DNA of 18,303 nt, taken from Gemmatimonadota bacterium. Lineage in GTDB: Bacteria > Gemmatimonadota > Gemmatimonadetes > Gemmatimonadales > Gemmatimonadaceae. Within the stretch, counting starts at the first letter, position 1. Each line of letters starts with the position of its first letter. The stretch is taken from the NCBI GenBank assembly GCA_016712265.1, contig JADJRJ010000014.1, forward strand, positions 1-18,303, in the 5' to 3' direction. Position numbers and translations under genes: made by a program. This document shows, one piece after another, positions 1-5,260 of the stretch. The notes below the pieces were generated by a model. The model did not search any database and was not told the origin of the DNA. It saw only the letters and a list, made by a program, of their open reading frames with translations.

Positions 1-131
1 GTCATCCCACACGAGATGAAAGGTGAGTAAGTCTTAGAAATCTGAAACGAACCCTCACCCTCAAGCAGCCCGGCCGCCCAGAACAAATCCTCTTGCTTCA
101 CGGCTACTCGTACCCGTTGGATACCCGCGAG

Positions 132-197
132 GGTGGAGGAGAGGATTGCAGCCCTCTCTCTGTCAGGCGTGTCCCTTACGCCTTGATGACCACCACC
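132..197 (-). other. Possible degenerate tRNA lacking a D arm
   Basis: On the minus strand a 7-base acceptor-like pairing (GGTGGTG with CTCCACC, one mismatch) encloses a perfect 5-bp stem GGCGT/ACGCC with the 7-base loop AAGGGAC, and then a T-arm-like stem AGAGG/CCTCT with an 8-base loop. Only about 8 bases separate the acceptor from the anticodon-like stem, so no D arm can form. The usual U33 is A and the GTTCRA signature of the T loop is missing. It lies in line with the tRNA operon upstream, so a decayed tRNA gene is plausible, but chance folding is not excluded. Confidence 0.2.
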
Positions 198-276
198 GCA
201 CGCGGGGTTTTCAGAGCCGGTGGCGACGTCAGGACCGCTGCAACGGAGCGAACGACGCCGGGGACGACCGGTCTAG

Positions 277-349
277 CACTCCTGGCTGGATTCGAACCAA
301 CACCTCCGAGTACCAAAAACTCGTGGGCTACCAATTACCCCACAGGAGT
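277..349 (-). tRNA. tRNA-Gln (anticodon UUG)
   Basis: Full cloverleaf: acceptor ACTCCTG/CAGGAGT, 3-bp D stem, anticodon stem CGAGT/ACTCG with loop TTTTGGT (anticodon TTG), and T arm GTTGG-TTCGAAT-CCAGC. The discriminator base is G, normal for Gln. The 3' CCA is not encoded. It is the last clear tRNA in the visible part of the operon. Confidence 0.9.
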
Positions 350-358
350 AGAAACGCG

Positions 359-430
359 CTGATCCGCCAGGATTCGAACCTGAACTAAGAGGGTCAGAAC
401 CTCTCGTGCTGCCGGTTACACTACAGATCA
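359..430 (-). tRNA. tRNA-Gln (anticodon CUG)
   Basis: The acceptor TGATCTG pairs with CGGATCA (one G-U). The anticodon stem AGAGG/CCTCT holds loop TTCTGAC, anticodon CTG. The T arm carries GGTTCGAATCC and the discriminator is G. Only 9 bases separate it from the next tRNA-Gln. Together the two cover both glutamine codons. Confidence 0.9.
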
Positions 431-458
431 ATGATGCCGGGCGCCTAGTCCGGCGATT

Positions 459-498
459 GTGAGCCTCCGTCCTGATTGCTCCGTCAGGAGAGACTCAC
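459..498. repeat. Stem-loop in tRNA spacer
   Basis: GTGAG/CTCAC at the ends and TCCTGA/TCAGGA inside form a long interrupted hairpin between the Gln and Trp tRNA genes. It could be a processing signal or a structured spacer; it has no tRNA signature. Confidence 0.5.
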
Positions 499-523
499 GG
501 CAAGGTCCCTGTCGGGAAACCAG

Positions 524-590
524 CACGGGCGGAAGGGATCGAACCTTCGTTAGAGGTTTTGGAGACCTCCACCTAGCCACTAGCGCCCAT
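524..590 (-). tRNA. tRNA-Trp (anticodon CCA), shortened D arm
   Basis: Acceptor ATGGGCG/CGCCCGT, anticodon stem GAGGT/ACCTC with loop CTCCAAA (anticodon CCA), T arm GAAGG-TTCGATC-CCTTC, discriminator G. The gene is only 67 bases. Between the acceptor and anticodon stems there are 14 bases instead of about 19, leaving at most a CTAG/CTAG stem with a 3-base loop as D arm. The other arms are intact, so Trp identity is clear, but function with so small a D arm is uncertain. Confidence 0.8.
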
Positions 591-598
591 ATGAGCCG

Positions 599-667
599 TT
601 ACGTTGCCGGGATTTGAACCCGAACCTCCGCTGATTAGGCGTGCTCTTCCCATTAAGCTACACCGTA
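599..667 (-). tRNA. tRNA of uncertain identity, short anticodon arm
   Basis: Acceptor TACGGTG/CAACGTA (one mismatch), D arm GCTT...GAGC and T arm TCGGG-TTCAAAT-CCCGG are recognisable. The anticodon arm is about 4 bases short: only CGC/GCG pairs around loop CTAATCA. Taken literally this gives anticodon AAT (Ile), but the stem is 3 bp. The flanks also resemble a Lys-type arm that has lost part of its loop. It is either a pseudo-tRNA or a very unusual one. Confidence 0.5.
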
Positions 668-780
668 ACGGCCGTGCGCGACAGTCATACCCGCTGGGCC
701 CATAGATATCGCGGGCAAATCGCCCGGGGCTGATCAGGCGCCCGAACCGGCGGTCATAGGAAGCGCCACCGCTGTCACAG

Positions 781-853
781 AGCCTCAAGAGAGAATCGAA
801 CTCTCGACCTTCTCCTTACCAAGGAGACGCTCGTACCACTGAGCTATAGAGGC
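781..853 (-). tRNA. tRNA-Thr (anticodon GGU)
   Basis: A 73-base cloverleaf with acceptor GCCTCTA/TTGAGGC (one T-T mismatch), D stem GCTC/GAGC, anticodon stem TCTCC/GGAGA with loop TTGGTAA (anticodon GGT), and T arm GAGAG-TTCGATT-CTCTC. Confidence 0.92.
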
Positions 854-876
854 ATGAAGGACGGTCCACACCAGGA

Positions 877-914
877 CTGCCATCCCGATGTCTCGCTCGG
901 GATCGAGGTGGCAG
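877..914. repeat. Stem-loop in tRNA spacer
   Basis: CTGCCA/TGGCAG outer and TCCCGA/TCGGGA inner arms form an interrupted hairpin between the Thr and Gly tRNA genes. Role unknown. Confidence 0.5.
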
Positions 915-968
915 CCCCTCTCCCTCACCGCACGTCCGGGTTAAGGGCCCGCAACTGCGCCTATCCAG

Positions 969-1042
969 AGCGGCTGATGAGATTCGAACTCACGACCTAC
1001 ACGTTGGCAACGTGTCGCTCTAACCAACTGAGCTACAACCGC
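969..1042 (-). tRNA. tRNA-Gly (anticodon GCC)
   Basis: A textbook 74-base cloverleaf: acceptor GCGGTTG/CAGCCGC, D stem GCTC/GAGC, anticodon stem ACACG/CGTGT with loop TTGCCAA (anticodon GCC), T arm GTGAG-TTCGAAT-CTCAT. Confidence 0.94.
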
Positions 1043-1062
1043 ATAGCGACCGTTCCACTACA

Positions 1063-1096
1063 GTTGTCCTTGTACGCGATGGCAGGAACGGACAAC
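1063..1096. repeat. Stem-loop in tRNA spacer
   Basis: Perfect 7-bp inverted repeat GTTGTCC/GGACAAC enclosing 20 bases, between the two Gly tRNA genes. A second short inverted repeat (GCATAG/CTATGC) follows at about 1112-1143. Confidence 0.5.
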
Positions 1097-1184
1097 CGAG
1101 CCCGCGCACAAAGCATAGACCTTCTCTGGTTTTATAGCCTATGCGGACACTTCCATCCCAAAGGATAGCCAGACGTGCCCCACG

Positions 1185-1255
1185 AGCCTCAGGTCGGAAT
1201 CGAACCGACTCTCTCAGTTTGGAAGACTGGTATGCGACCACTACATCACTGAGGC
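1185..1255 (-). tRNA. tRNA-Gly (anticodon UCC)
   Basis: Acceptor GCCTCAG/CTGAGGC, D stem ATGT/GCAT, anticodon stem CAGT/ACTG with loop CTTCCAA (anticodon TCC), T arm GTCGG-TTCGATT-CCGAC; 71 bases. Confidence 0.92.
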
Positions 1256-1299
1256 AGACACTCCGCGTATATGTAATCCCCCGTCGAGGACCCTCCCAA

Positions 1300-1327
1300 G
1301 CCTAGGCAGTTCGCGACCTGACTAGGC
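1300..1327. repeat. Stem-loop in tRNA spacer
   Basis: Inverted repeat GCCTAG/CTAGGC between tRNA-Gly(UCC) and tRNA-Thr(UGU). The rest of this 190-base spacer shows no tRNA or ORF. Confidence 0.4.
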
Positions 1328-1445
1328 AACATTCTCCAACTCGGGCCCGCAGAGCAGAGCCCGGGAGGGAAGGTACCCGGCTTATCGGACCGGATGTGGC
1401 GGCCTTGCTTCGAGACCCCGCAGCTGCGTATCACAGCCATTCGCG

Positions 1446-1519
1446 AGCCCCCGGCAGGAATCGAACCTGCACCCTGCTGCTTACAAGGCAGCTGCTCAGC
1501 CAGTACGAGCTACAGAGGC
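1446..1519 (-). tRNA. tRNA-Thr (anticodon UGU)
   Basis: A 74-base cloverleaf: acceptor GCCTCTG/CGGGGGC with two G-U pairs, D stem GCTC/GAGC, anticodon stem GCTGC/GCAGC with loop CTTGTAA (anticodon TGT), T arm GCAGG-TTCGATT-CCTGC. Confidence 0.93.
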
Positions 1520-1566
1520 ATACAACCCAATTGCGCAGCACCGGGAGGGTCAGAACCGGATCCAAA

Positions 1567-1582
1567 CACCCGCGCGCGGGTG
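1567..1582. repeat. 16-bp perfect palindrome
   Basis: CACCCGCGCGCGGGTG lies 10 bases downstream, in the plus-strand sense, of a short spacer and just outside the tRNA-Arg gene. It could be a hairpin in the precursor RNA or a protein-binding site. Confidence 0.5.
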
Positions 1583-1591
1583 GACTGCAAG

Positions 1592-1665
1592 TGCCGCTGA
1601 GAGGATTCGAACCTCCGACTTCCTCCTCCGGAGGGAGGCGCTCTATTCCCCTGAGCTACAGCGGC
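1592..1665 (-). tRNA. tRNA-Arg (anticodon CCG)
   Basis: A 74-base cloverleaf with acceptor GCCGCTG/CAGCGGC, D stem GCTC/GAGC, anticodon stem CCTCC/GGAGG with loop CTCCGGA (anticodon CCG), T arm GGAGG-TTCGAAT-CCTCT. The discriminator is A. Confidence 0.93.
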
Positions 1666-1866
1666 ATAACGGTGAGGGGGCGGGGAGGATTTGCTTCCTC
1701 CAGGGGGACGGCAAGAGTTGCGAATGTACGTCCCCTACCGATGGTTTTGTCACCAGCCGTTTCTCCGGGTGACTAGCCCGGGTCCACGCCGCGCAGCGTG
1801 AGTATCTCGACCCCATCGTGCGTTAGGTCCCAGCCTTGCGTAGACCTTGTTCCGCCACCACCACAA

Positions 1867-1889
1867 CCACGACGCAGCTAACGTCGTGG
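1867..1889. repeat. Perfect 8-bp hairpin in tRNA spacer
   Basis: CCACGACG and CGTCGTGG flank a 7-base loop in the 234-base spacer between tRNA-Arg and tRNA-Ala. That spacer otherwise holds no gene that can be supported. Confidence 0.6.
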
Positions 1890-1899
1890 CCCTCACACG

Positions 1900-1973
1900 T
1901 GGACCTACTCGGATTCGAACCGAGAACCCCCTGTTTGCAAAACAGGCGCTCTTCCAATTGGAGCTACAGGCCC
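1900..1973 (-). tRNA. tRNA-Ala (anticodon UGC)
   Basis: A 74-base cloverleaf: acceptor GGGCCTG/TAGGTCC with G-U pairs, D stem GCTC/GAGC, anticodon stem CCTGT/ACAGG with loop TTTGCAA (anticodon TGC), T arm CTCGG-TTCGAAT-CCGAG. The usual G3-U70 alanine identity pair is present, as G3 opposite T in the 3' strand. Confidence 0.94.
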
Positions 1974-2176
1974 AGAGATTGAGTTATCAAGATGTGGCTG
2001 CAAGCAGCGGCTTCGTCGTCTCCGACTTGGCGGCCGTCAGCACTTTGTGGAGCTATTATACCCGGTCTAGCTGGGCTTCGTACAAGTGTCTTCGTCGAAC
2101 TTCCGGGGCGCTTCTGATCCTTCGTTGGCGCCCGAGGCGCCTGGATCGGCCCGTTTGAAGTTCTCCGTCAACACCG

Positions 2177-2249
2177 TAGGGGCGGAGGGGATCGAACCCC
2201 CGACCTGACGCGTGTGAAGCGCCTGCTCGTTCCGCTGAGCTACACCCCT
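2177..2249 (-). tRNA. tRNA-Val (anticodon CAC)
   Basis: A 73-base cloverleaf: acceptor AGGGGTG/CGCCCCT, D stem GCTC/GAGC, anticodon stem GGCGC/GCGTC with loop TTCACAC (anticodon CAC), T arm GGGGG-TTCGATC-CCCTC, discriminator A. Confidence 0.92.
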
Positions 2250-2313
2250 ATTCGGAGGAGTCGGGCCCTTACCGGTGGGAGTCACCCCGCCCGGGATCGG
2301 GCCCTATCCTCCT

Positions 2314-2353
2314 GGTCGACCTGTCCACGTGACTAGCGCGACCGTAGTCGACC
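2314..2353. repeat. Stem-loop in tRNA spacer
   Basis: Perfect 7-bp inverted repeat GGTCGAC/GTCGACC enclosing 26 bases, between the Val and Glu tRNA genes. Confidence 0.5.
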
Positions 2354-2357
2354 AACG

Positions 2358-2432
2358 TAGTTCCGACGGGATTCGAACCCGCAGTCTCCTCCTTGAGAGG
2401 GAGGCGAGATGACCAGATTACTCCACGGAACC
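2358..2432 (-). tRNA. tRNA-Glu (anticodon CUC)
   Basis: Acceptor GGTTCCG/CGGAACT with a terminal G-U, D arm GAG...CTC, anticodon stem CCTCC/GGAGG with loop CTCTCAA (anticodon CTC), T arm GCGGG-TTCGAAT-CCCGT; 75 bases. It is the first tRNA after the operon promoter. Confidence 0.9.
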
Positions 2433-2474
2433 ATGTGGTGTTCAGTTGTGGGGCCTCGCTGCCTGACAGGTACA

Positions 2475-2503
2475 ACCATAGCTCAGCAGGTCCAGCGAGT
2501 CAA
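2475..2503 (-). promoter_or_regulatory. Promoter of the tRNA operon
   Basis: The minus strand reads TTGACT, a 17-base spacer, then TATGGT, about 43 bases upstream of tRNA-Glu. The spacer carries CGCTGGACCTGCTGAGC, similar to the spacers of the protein-gene promoters further right. All twelve tRNAs lie downstream on the same strand with no other promoter of this quality between them, so it probably drives the whole cluster. Confidence 0.8.
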
Positions 2504-2598
2504 GCGGTCCAGCTAAGATTTTTCGTTGTCATCGTTGGGCGTGTAGCCCGACACCATGTTGTACCCGACCTTAGCCCAGCCCCACCACCGATTTTCAG

Positions 2599-2940
2599 CT
2601 AGGCCACTGCCTCCTCGGCCCGGTCCAACGTCTCGATCCAGGCCACCAGAACAGCCGCGCACTGCACCAGCTCACGACGCAGAGGAGCCGGGTCAACCTC
2701 GTCGGCCGCCTCCCCCACCTCCTCGGCCAGGATCTTCAGCCAGGTGTCGCCCGCGCCGTCCTCCAGCCCGGAGGACTGGCACAGCTCCTTCAGCAACCGC
2801 GCCACACGGGCCGCCTCCGGACCACCCGTACCGCTCGGGTGCAGCTGCACACCCCACTTACCCAGCTGGAACAGCCGCTCATCAGCGACATCGCGGAGGA
2901 CCGCGGCGCGAGAGTCATCAGCAACATGCAGATACGCCAT
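2599..2940 (-). CDS. MazG-like nucleotide pyrophosphohydrolase
   Basis: A protein of 113 residues. Residues 21-35 (DERLFQLGKWGVQLH) and the segment WLKILAEEVGEAADEVD, with its EExxE-type acidic cluster, followed by RRELVQCAAVLVAWIE, match the all-alpha MazG-like phage proteins that hydrolyse nucleoside triphosphates or related nucleotides using Mg2+. The acidic residues of EEVGE and a following acidic position are the expected metal ligands. Start chosen at ATG 2940 because the longer frame runs through a terminator hairpin. The start follows GGGTAGGAC by 5 bases, resembling the leaderless -10 boxes elsewhere, though no good -35 is present. It may modulate the nucleotide pool or (p)ppGpp. Family call is by motif; substrate is unknown. 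Confidence 0.82.
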   Translation of the reverse strand: MAYLHVADDSRAAVLRDVADERLFQLGKWGVQLHPSGTGGPEAARVARLLKELCQSSGLEDGAGDTWLKILAEEVGEAADEVDPAPLRRELVQCAAVLVAWIETLDRAEEAVA

Positions 2941-2964
2941 GCAACGTCCTACCCGTGAAATGGG

Positions 2965-3001
2965 GGAAGGACCGCCGCTCCCCCGAGACGGCGGTCCTTC
3001 C
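2965..3001. terminator. 13-bp perfect hairpin terminator
   Basis: GGAAGGACCGCCG and CGGCGGTCCTTCC flank an 11-base loop. It separates the upstream operon (ending at 3203) from the MazG-like gene. There is no long T tract, as is common for actinobacterial terminators. Confidence 0.75.
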
Positions 3002-3202
3002 CATGAAACCGTCTGACCCCGCTCCCCAGCGGGCCAGACAGCACGTTCTACCCCCCACAACAAGAGACGCCCGAGGGAGGCTCAGGTGGCTCAGTGTGAC
3101 GTAGGTCACGTACGCCCTCGCGGGCGAAGCGCCTCTATACGTCGACGGAGACCGCCTCAGCGTTACCGGGTTCCGAGGAACACGTTGCAGCAGTCCTACC
3201 CG

Positions 3203-3511
3203 TCACCCAGCGCGCCGCGACATGACCGGCTGACCGCGCCCGGCAAGCTCCTGATAGGCCCTCTGTACGGGATGCGGGATCCGCGCCGTGCCCGGCGGGG
3301 GCGCAGGGGCGCGCCGGGCGGCCTTCTGACGCTTCTCCTGCAGGACCTTCTGCTCATCCCAAGGGACGAACCGGTGATCCAGCACGAACGCCCGGATCTC
3401 ATCGCAAGTCTCGCAAATCCCATCCCCGCACATGCCGGGGATGCGCTTCAGCTCTGCGAACACCGCATAGCAGAAGGCACACGGGCCCGGGATCTTCTCA
3501 ATCTCATACAT
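3203..3511 (-). CDS. Small cysteine-rich zinc-finger-like protein
   Basis: A 102-residue protein starting MYEIEKIPGPCAFCYAVF. Cysteines at CAFC and CGDGICETC within residues 11-40 look like a zinc-binding knuckle. The C-terminal half is basic and proline-rich (ARRAPAPPPGTARIP). The ATG start at 3511 overlaps the end of the upstream gene by 8 bases, which indicates translational coupling and supports this start over the longer in-frame one. It is the last gene of the 6.9-3.2 kb operon. Function not recognised; a nucleic-acid-binding accessory protein is only an inference. Confidence 0.65.
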   Translation of the reverse strand: MYEIEKIPGPCAFCYAVFAELKRIPGMCGDGICETCDEIRAFVLDHRFVPWDEQKVLQEKRQKAARRAPAPPPGTARIPHPVQRAYQELAGRGQPVMSRRAG

Positions 3512-3761
3512 ACAACTCGCCTCGATCCGCGCAGTCTTCGTGGACAGTCTCGCCGACATCATCCGGATGCTCACGAATTACAACGACCATGTCGCCCAAC
3601 TCGATGCGACCACCGCAGGGATCACATGAACCGAGGTACTGCGCAGGCGACGGAGACGAGACCACTCGGCCCACTCCACCGTACGGACCAGCGCCTGACC
3701 GGCCGGTGCAAATCGCGCACCACGCCGGATTCAGTTCGTGACGGCACTCCTCGTACACCAC
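3504..3761 (-). CDS. Zinc-finger protein with two Cys/His motifs
   Basis: 85 residues from a GTG start. The N-terminus YEECRHELNPAWCAICTG is a compact C-x-H-x(6)-C-x2-C motif seen in many small actinobacterial and actinophage proteins. A second motif, SCDPCGGRIELGDMVVVI followed by VHEDC, resembles the treble-clef zinc fingers of nucleic-acid-binding proteins. Its stop TGA lies within the start region of the next gene. It follows the membrane-protein gene ending at 3808 by 46 bases. DNA- or RNA-binding is likely from the motifs but the target is unknown. Confidence 0.75.
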   Translation of the reverse strand: MVYEECRHELNPAWCAICTGRSGAGPYGGVGRVVSSPSPAQYLGSCDPCGGRIELGDMVVVIREHPDDVGETVHEDCADRGELYV

Positions 3762-3807
3762 ACTCGATGGATTCGAACGAGATCAGAGCGCCAGAGAACC
3801 GTCACGC

Positions 3808-4107
3808 TCAGGTCGTACCCCCGCTACGCGCTGAAGGGGACCTGCGAGCCGTCTCTTCAGCGCGCATCCACCCACGCTCGTCGAGCCACGACTTCAGCGT
3901 CAGAACCGCGAAGACCAACGATGCGGGGAACGGCAGCCCACACGCGATAGCCGCGTAAGCCCACAAGTGGTGACGCTCTCCTGTAAACAACAGAGCGACC
4001 AAGATGATCCAGATATTGACCATCCCGAAAGACAACAAGATCCGAAACCACGCATCGATACCGTCCGCCGTCGAACGGAGCGACCTCTCAGGTCCCAGAC
4101 TCTTCAT
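3808..4107 (-). CDS. Small membrane protein, two TM segments
   Basis: 99 residues. A short basic N-terminus is followed by hydrophobic segments at about 28-42 (VNIWIILVALLF) and 50-70 (AYAAIACGLPFPASLVFAVL), then a charged tail rich in Arg and Ser. No recognised family. The ATG at 4107 follows GGGGTAAGAC by 7 bases, similar to the -10-like boxes used elsewhere but with no -35. An inverted repeat at 4142-4161 lies just upstream and could regulate it. It neighbours another small membrane protein gene. Confidence 0.65.
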   Translation of the reverse strand: MKSLGPERSLRSTADGIDAWFRILLSFGMVNIWIILVALLFTGERHHLWAYAAIACGLPFPASLVFAVLTLKSWLDERGWMRAEETARRSPSARSGGTT

Positions 4108-4141
4108 AACAACTGTCTTACCCCAAAAGAGAGAACACTAG

Positions 4142-4161
4142 TAATTACAACGGTGTAATTA
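4142..4161. promoter_or_regulatory. AT-rich 8-bp inverted repeat, operator-like
   Basis: TAATTACA and TGTAATTA flank a 4-base centre. The site overlaps the TAA stop of the upstream gene and precedes the next gene's start by about 35 bases. Its low GC content stands out in this GC-rich DNA, which fits a repressor site better than a terminator. Confidence 0.45.
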
Positions 4162-4518
4162 AAAGGTAATCTCTTCCGAGGTGGAAAGACTCTTCTCCCG
4201 CTCCTCCAGCGCGCACAGCCGCCGCACGGTCCGGGCGAAGCACAGCAGCAGCACAACGATCGCCGGTCCAGACACCACGCCCGCCAAATCCGCGAGGATC
4301 CCCGGCAGGTAGTTGCCCGGACCGTACAGCAGGGACCAGAGCACCAGGAGCAGGCTCACGAACACCTGCACGATCCGGAACTTGGCGTGCTGCAGGGGCG
4401 ACACCGACTCCGGAGGAGTACGCCGCAACGACCACACGAGCAGCCACAGCAAGGGGCCAGCACCGGCCACCCACAGCGGGACCTGGAACCACAGGCTATC
4501 CACGAAATCGAGGCTCAT
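4159..4518 (-). CDS. Membrane protein, about three TM segments
   Basis: 119 residues. Hydrophobic stretches at about 11-29 (FQVPLWVAGAGPLLWLLVW), 48-65 (IVQVFVSLLLVLWSLLYG) and 74-95 (ILADLAGVVSGPAIVVLLLCFA) should span the membrane. Positively charged links (SLRRTP, RTVRRLC) suggest topology, and the tail is charged (EEREKSLSTSEE). No family recognised; not a clear holin, although its size and TM number would allow it. The start codon follows the stop of the preceding gene by 8 bases, so it is co-transcribed and probably coupled. Confidence 0.7.
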   Translation of the reverse strand: MSLDFVDSLWFQVPLWVAGAGPLLWLLVWSLRRTPPESVSPLQHAKFRIVQVFVSLLLVLWSLLYGPGNYLPGILADLAGVVSGPAIVVLLLCFARTVRRLCALEEREKSLSTSEEITF

Positions 4519-4526
4519 GTCTTGTA

Positions 4527-4790
4527 CTACCCGACAACCCGGACGCTATCGCCCGATCGCTCCAGGGTGAAAGACACGACGACAGACCCCTCACCATCCC
4601 CCTGGATGCGAATGACGTCGTCCGGAACATCCTTGTCGATCGGGTAGAGGTCCAGATCCCACAGCATCTGATGAGCCGCCCGGATGGCCTTCATCGCCTC
4701 AGCCCACGCCACCCCGCCCGGCACGCCGTACGTCGGGATCACCCACTCATGCCGCTCGACCGTCACAACCCGGTGTTCGTAACTCGCCAC
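4527..4790 (-). CDS. Hypothetical protein, 87 residues
   Basis: Read from GTG 4790, which has the ribosome binding site AGGGGAGCGAGG just after the previous stop (TGA 4804-4806). A longer frame exists but would overlap the zinc-finger gene upstream. The protein begins VASYEHRVVTVERHEWVIPT, has a helical middle (AEAMKAIRAAHQMLWDLDLY) and ends in a beta-rich section (SVVVSFTLERSGDSVRVV). This alpha/beta layout is common in small phage proteins, but I recognise no family. Its TAG stop is part of GGGTAGTAC, eight bases before the next start. Confidence 0.7.
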   Translation of the reverse strand: MASYEHRVVTVERHEWVIPTYGVPGGVAWAEAMKAIRAAHQMLWDLDLYPIDKDVPDDVIRIQGDGEGSVVVSFTLERSGDSVRVVG

Positions 4791-4803
4791 CCTCGCTCCC
4801 CTC

Positions 4804-5238
4804 TCAGACCTGACGTCCAAGAGGAACATGCCAGCGCAGCTCCAGCTTCTCCAAACCAAGTCGATCCGACGAGCGGCCGAAGATCCGACACCGATCGCAG
4901 CGCCACACACCCGGATCGACCTCCCGGACCTGCGGCTCCCGCTCGAACTCGCCGCACTCCGAGCACTGATGCCAGTAGATACCCCGACCAGTACCGCCGC
5001 ACATCGAACACGACCACCAGCCGCTCTCGTCATCCTCCTCCGGCGCCTCGTACACCTCCCCACGCCCGACACACCCGGCGCAGAACCCAGCCGCCTGCTC
5101 CAGCATCGACGCCGCATGCAACAACGACAGACCCTCGCGGTACTGCGGACCGACCCGATCCTCATCGCCCTCGCGCATCAGCAACGTCGCCTGACTCCGC
5201 CACGCAGTAATCAGGTGGAACAGCGCCCGGTCCGTCAC
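4804..5238 (-). CDS. Helical protein with DnaJ-like zinc knuckles
   Basis: 144 residues from GTG 5238. Residues 1-50 are helical (ALFHLITAWRSQATLLMREG, then YREGLSLLHAASMLEQAAG), a pattern found in many small actinophage proteins. The rest carries CAGCVGRGEVYEA and CSMCGGTGRG, matching the CxxCxGxG zinc knuckles of DnaJ, then CSECGEF and WRCDRC. It is probably a zinc-ribbon protein acting in protein-protein or nucleic-acid contacts. The GTG start lies in the loop of a 12-bp hairpin directly after the previous gene. A start further inside (ATG at residue 21 onward) is possible but lacks a binding site. Confidence 0.7.
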   Translation of the reverse strand: MTDRALFHLITAWRSQATLLMREGDEDRVGPQYREGLSLLHAASMLEQAAGFCAGCVGRGEVYEAPEEDDESGWWSCSMCGGTGRGIYWHQCSECGEFEREPQVREVDPGVWRCDRCRIFGRSSDRLGLEKLELRWHVPLGRQV

Positions 5239-5253
5239 ACGCGGACCGGGCGC
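5223..5253. terminator. 12-bp hairpin between genes, start codon in loop
   Basis: GCGCCCGGTCCG and CGGACCGGGCGC flank a 7-base loop. It begins 8 bases after the stop of the gene ending at 5261 and looks like an intrinsic terminator, yet the loop contains the GTG proposed as start of the next gene. It may be a partial terminator or a translation switch. Confidence 0.65.
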
Positions 5254-5260
5254 CACCTCC

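Noticed and set aside
670..780. Possible further tRNA with GGTTCGGGC between tRNA-Thr and the reduced tRNA
   Set aside because: No T stem or acceptor stem can be built around this motif; only unrelated small hairpins are present.
2513..2557. 14-codon ORF MVSGYTPNDDNEKS between the MazG-like gene and the tRNA promoter
   Set aside because: It has only a weak ribosome-binding site (AAGG about 9 bases upstream of the ATG), no promoter with proper spacing, and no coupling to a neighbour. Kept out for lack of support.
2918..3109. 63-codon minus-strand ORF upstream of the MazG-like gene
   Set aside because: It runs through the 13-bp terminator hairpin and overlaps the MazG-like gene start, with an amino-acid composition typical of an out-of-frame reading.
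3765..3800. GTTCGAATCC resembling a tRNA T loop near 3775 on the minus strand
   Set aside because: The bases on either side do not pair as a T stem and no acceptor or anticodon arm can be formed.
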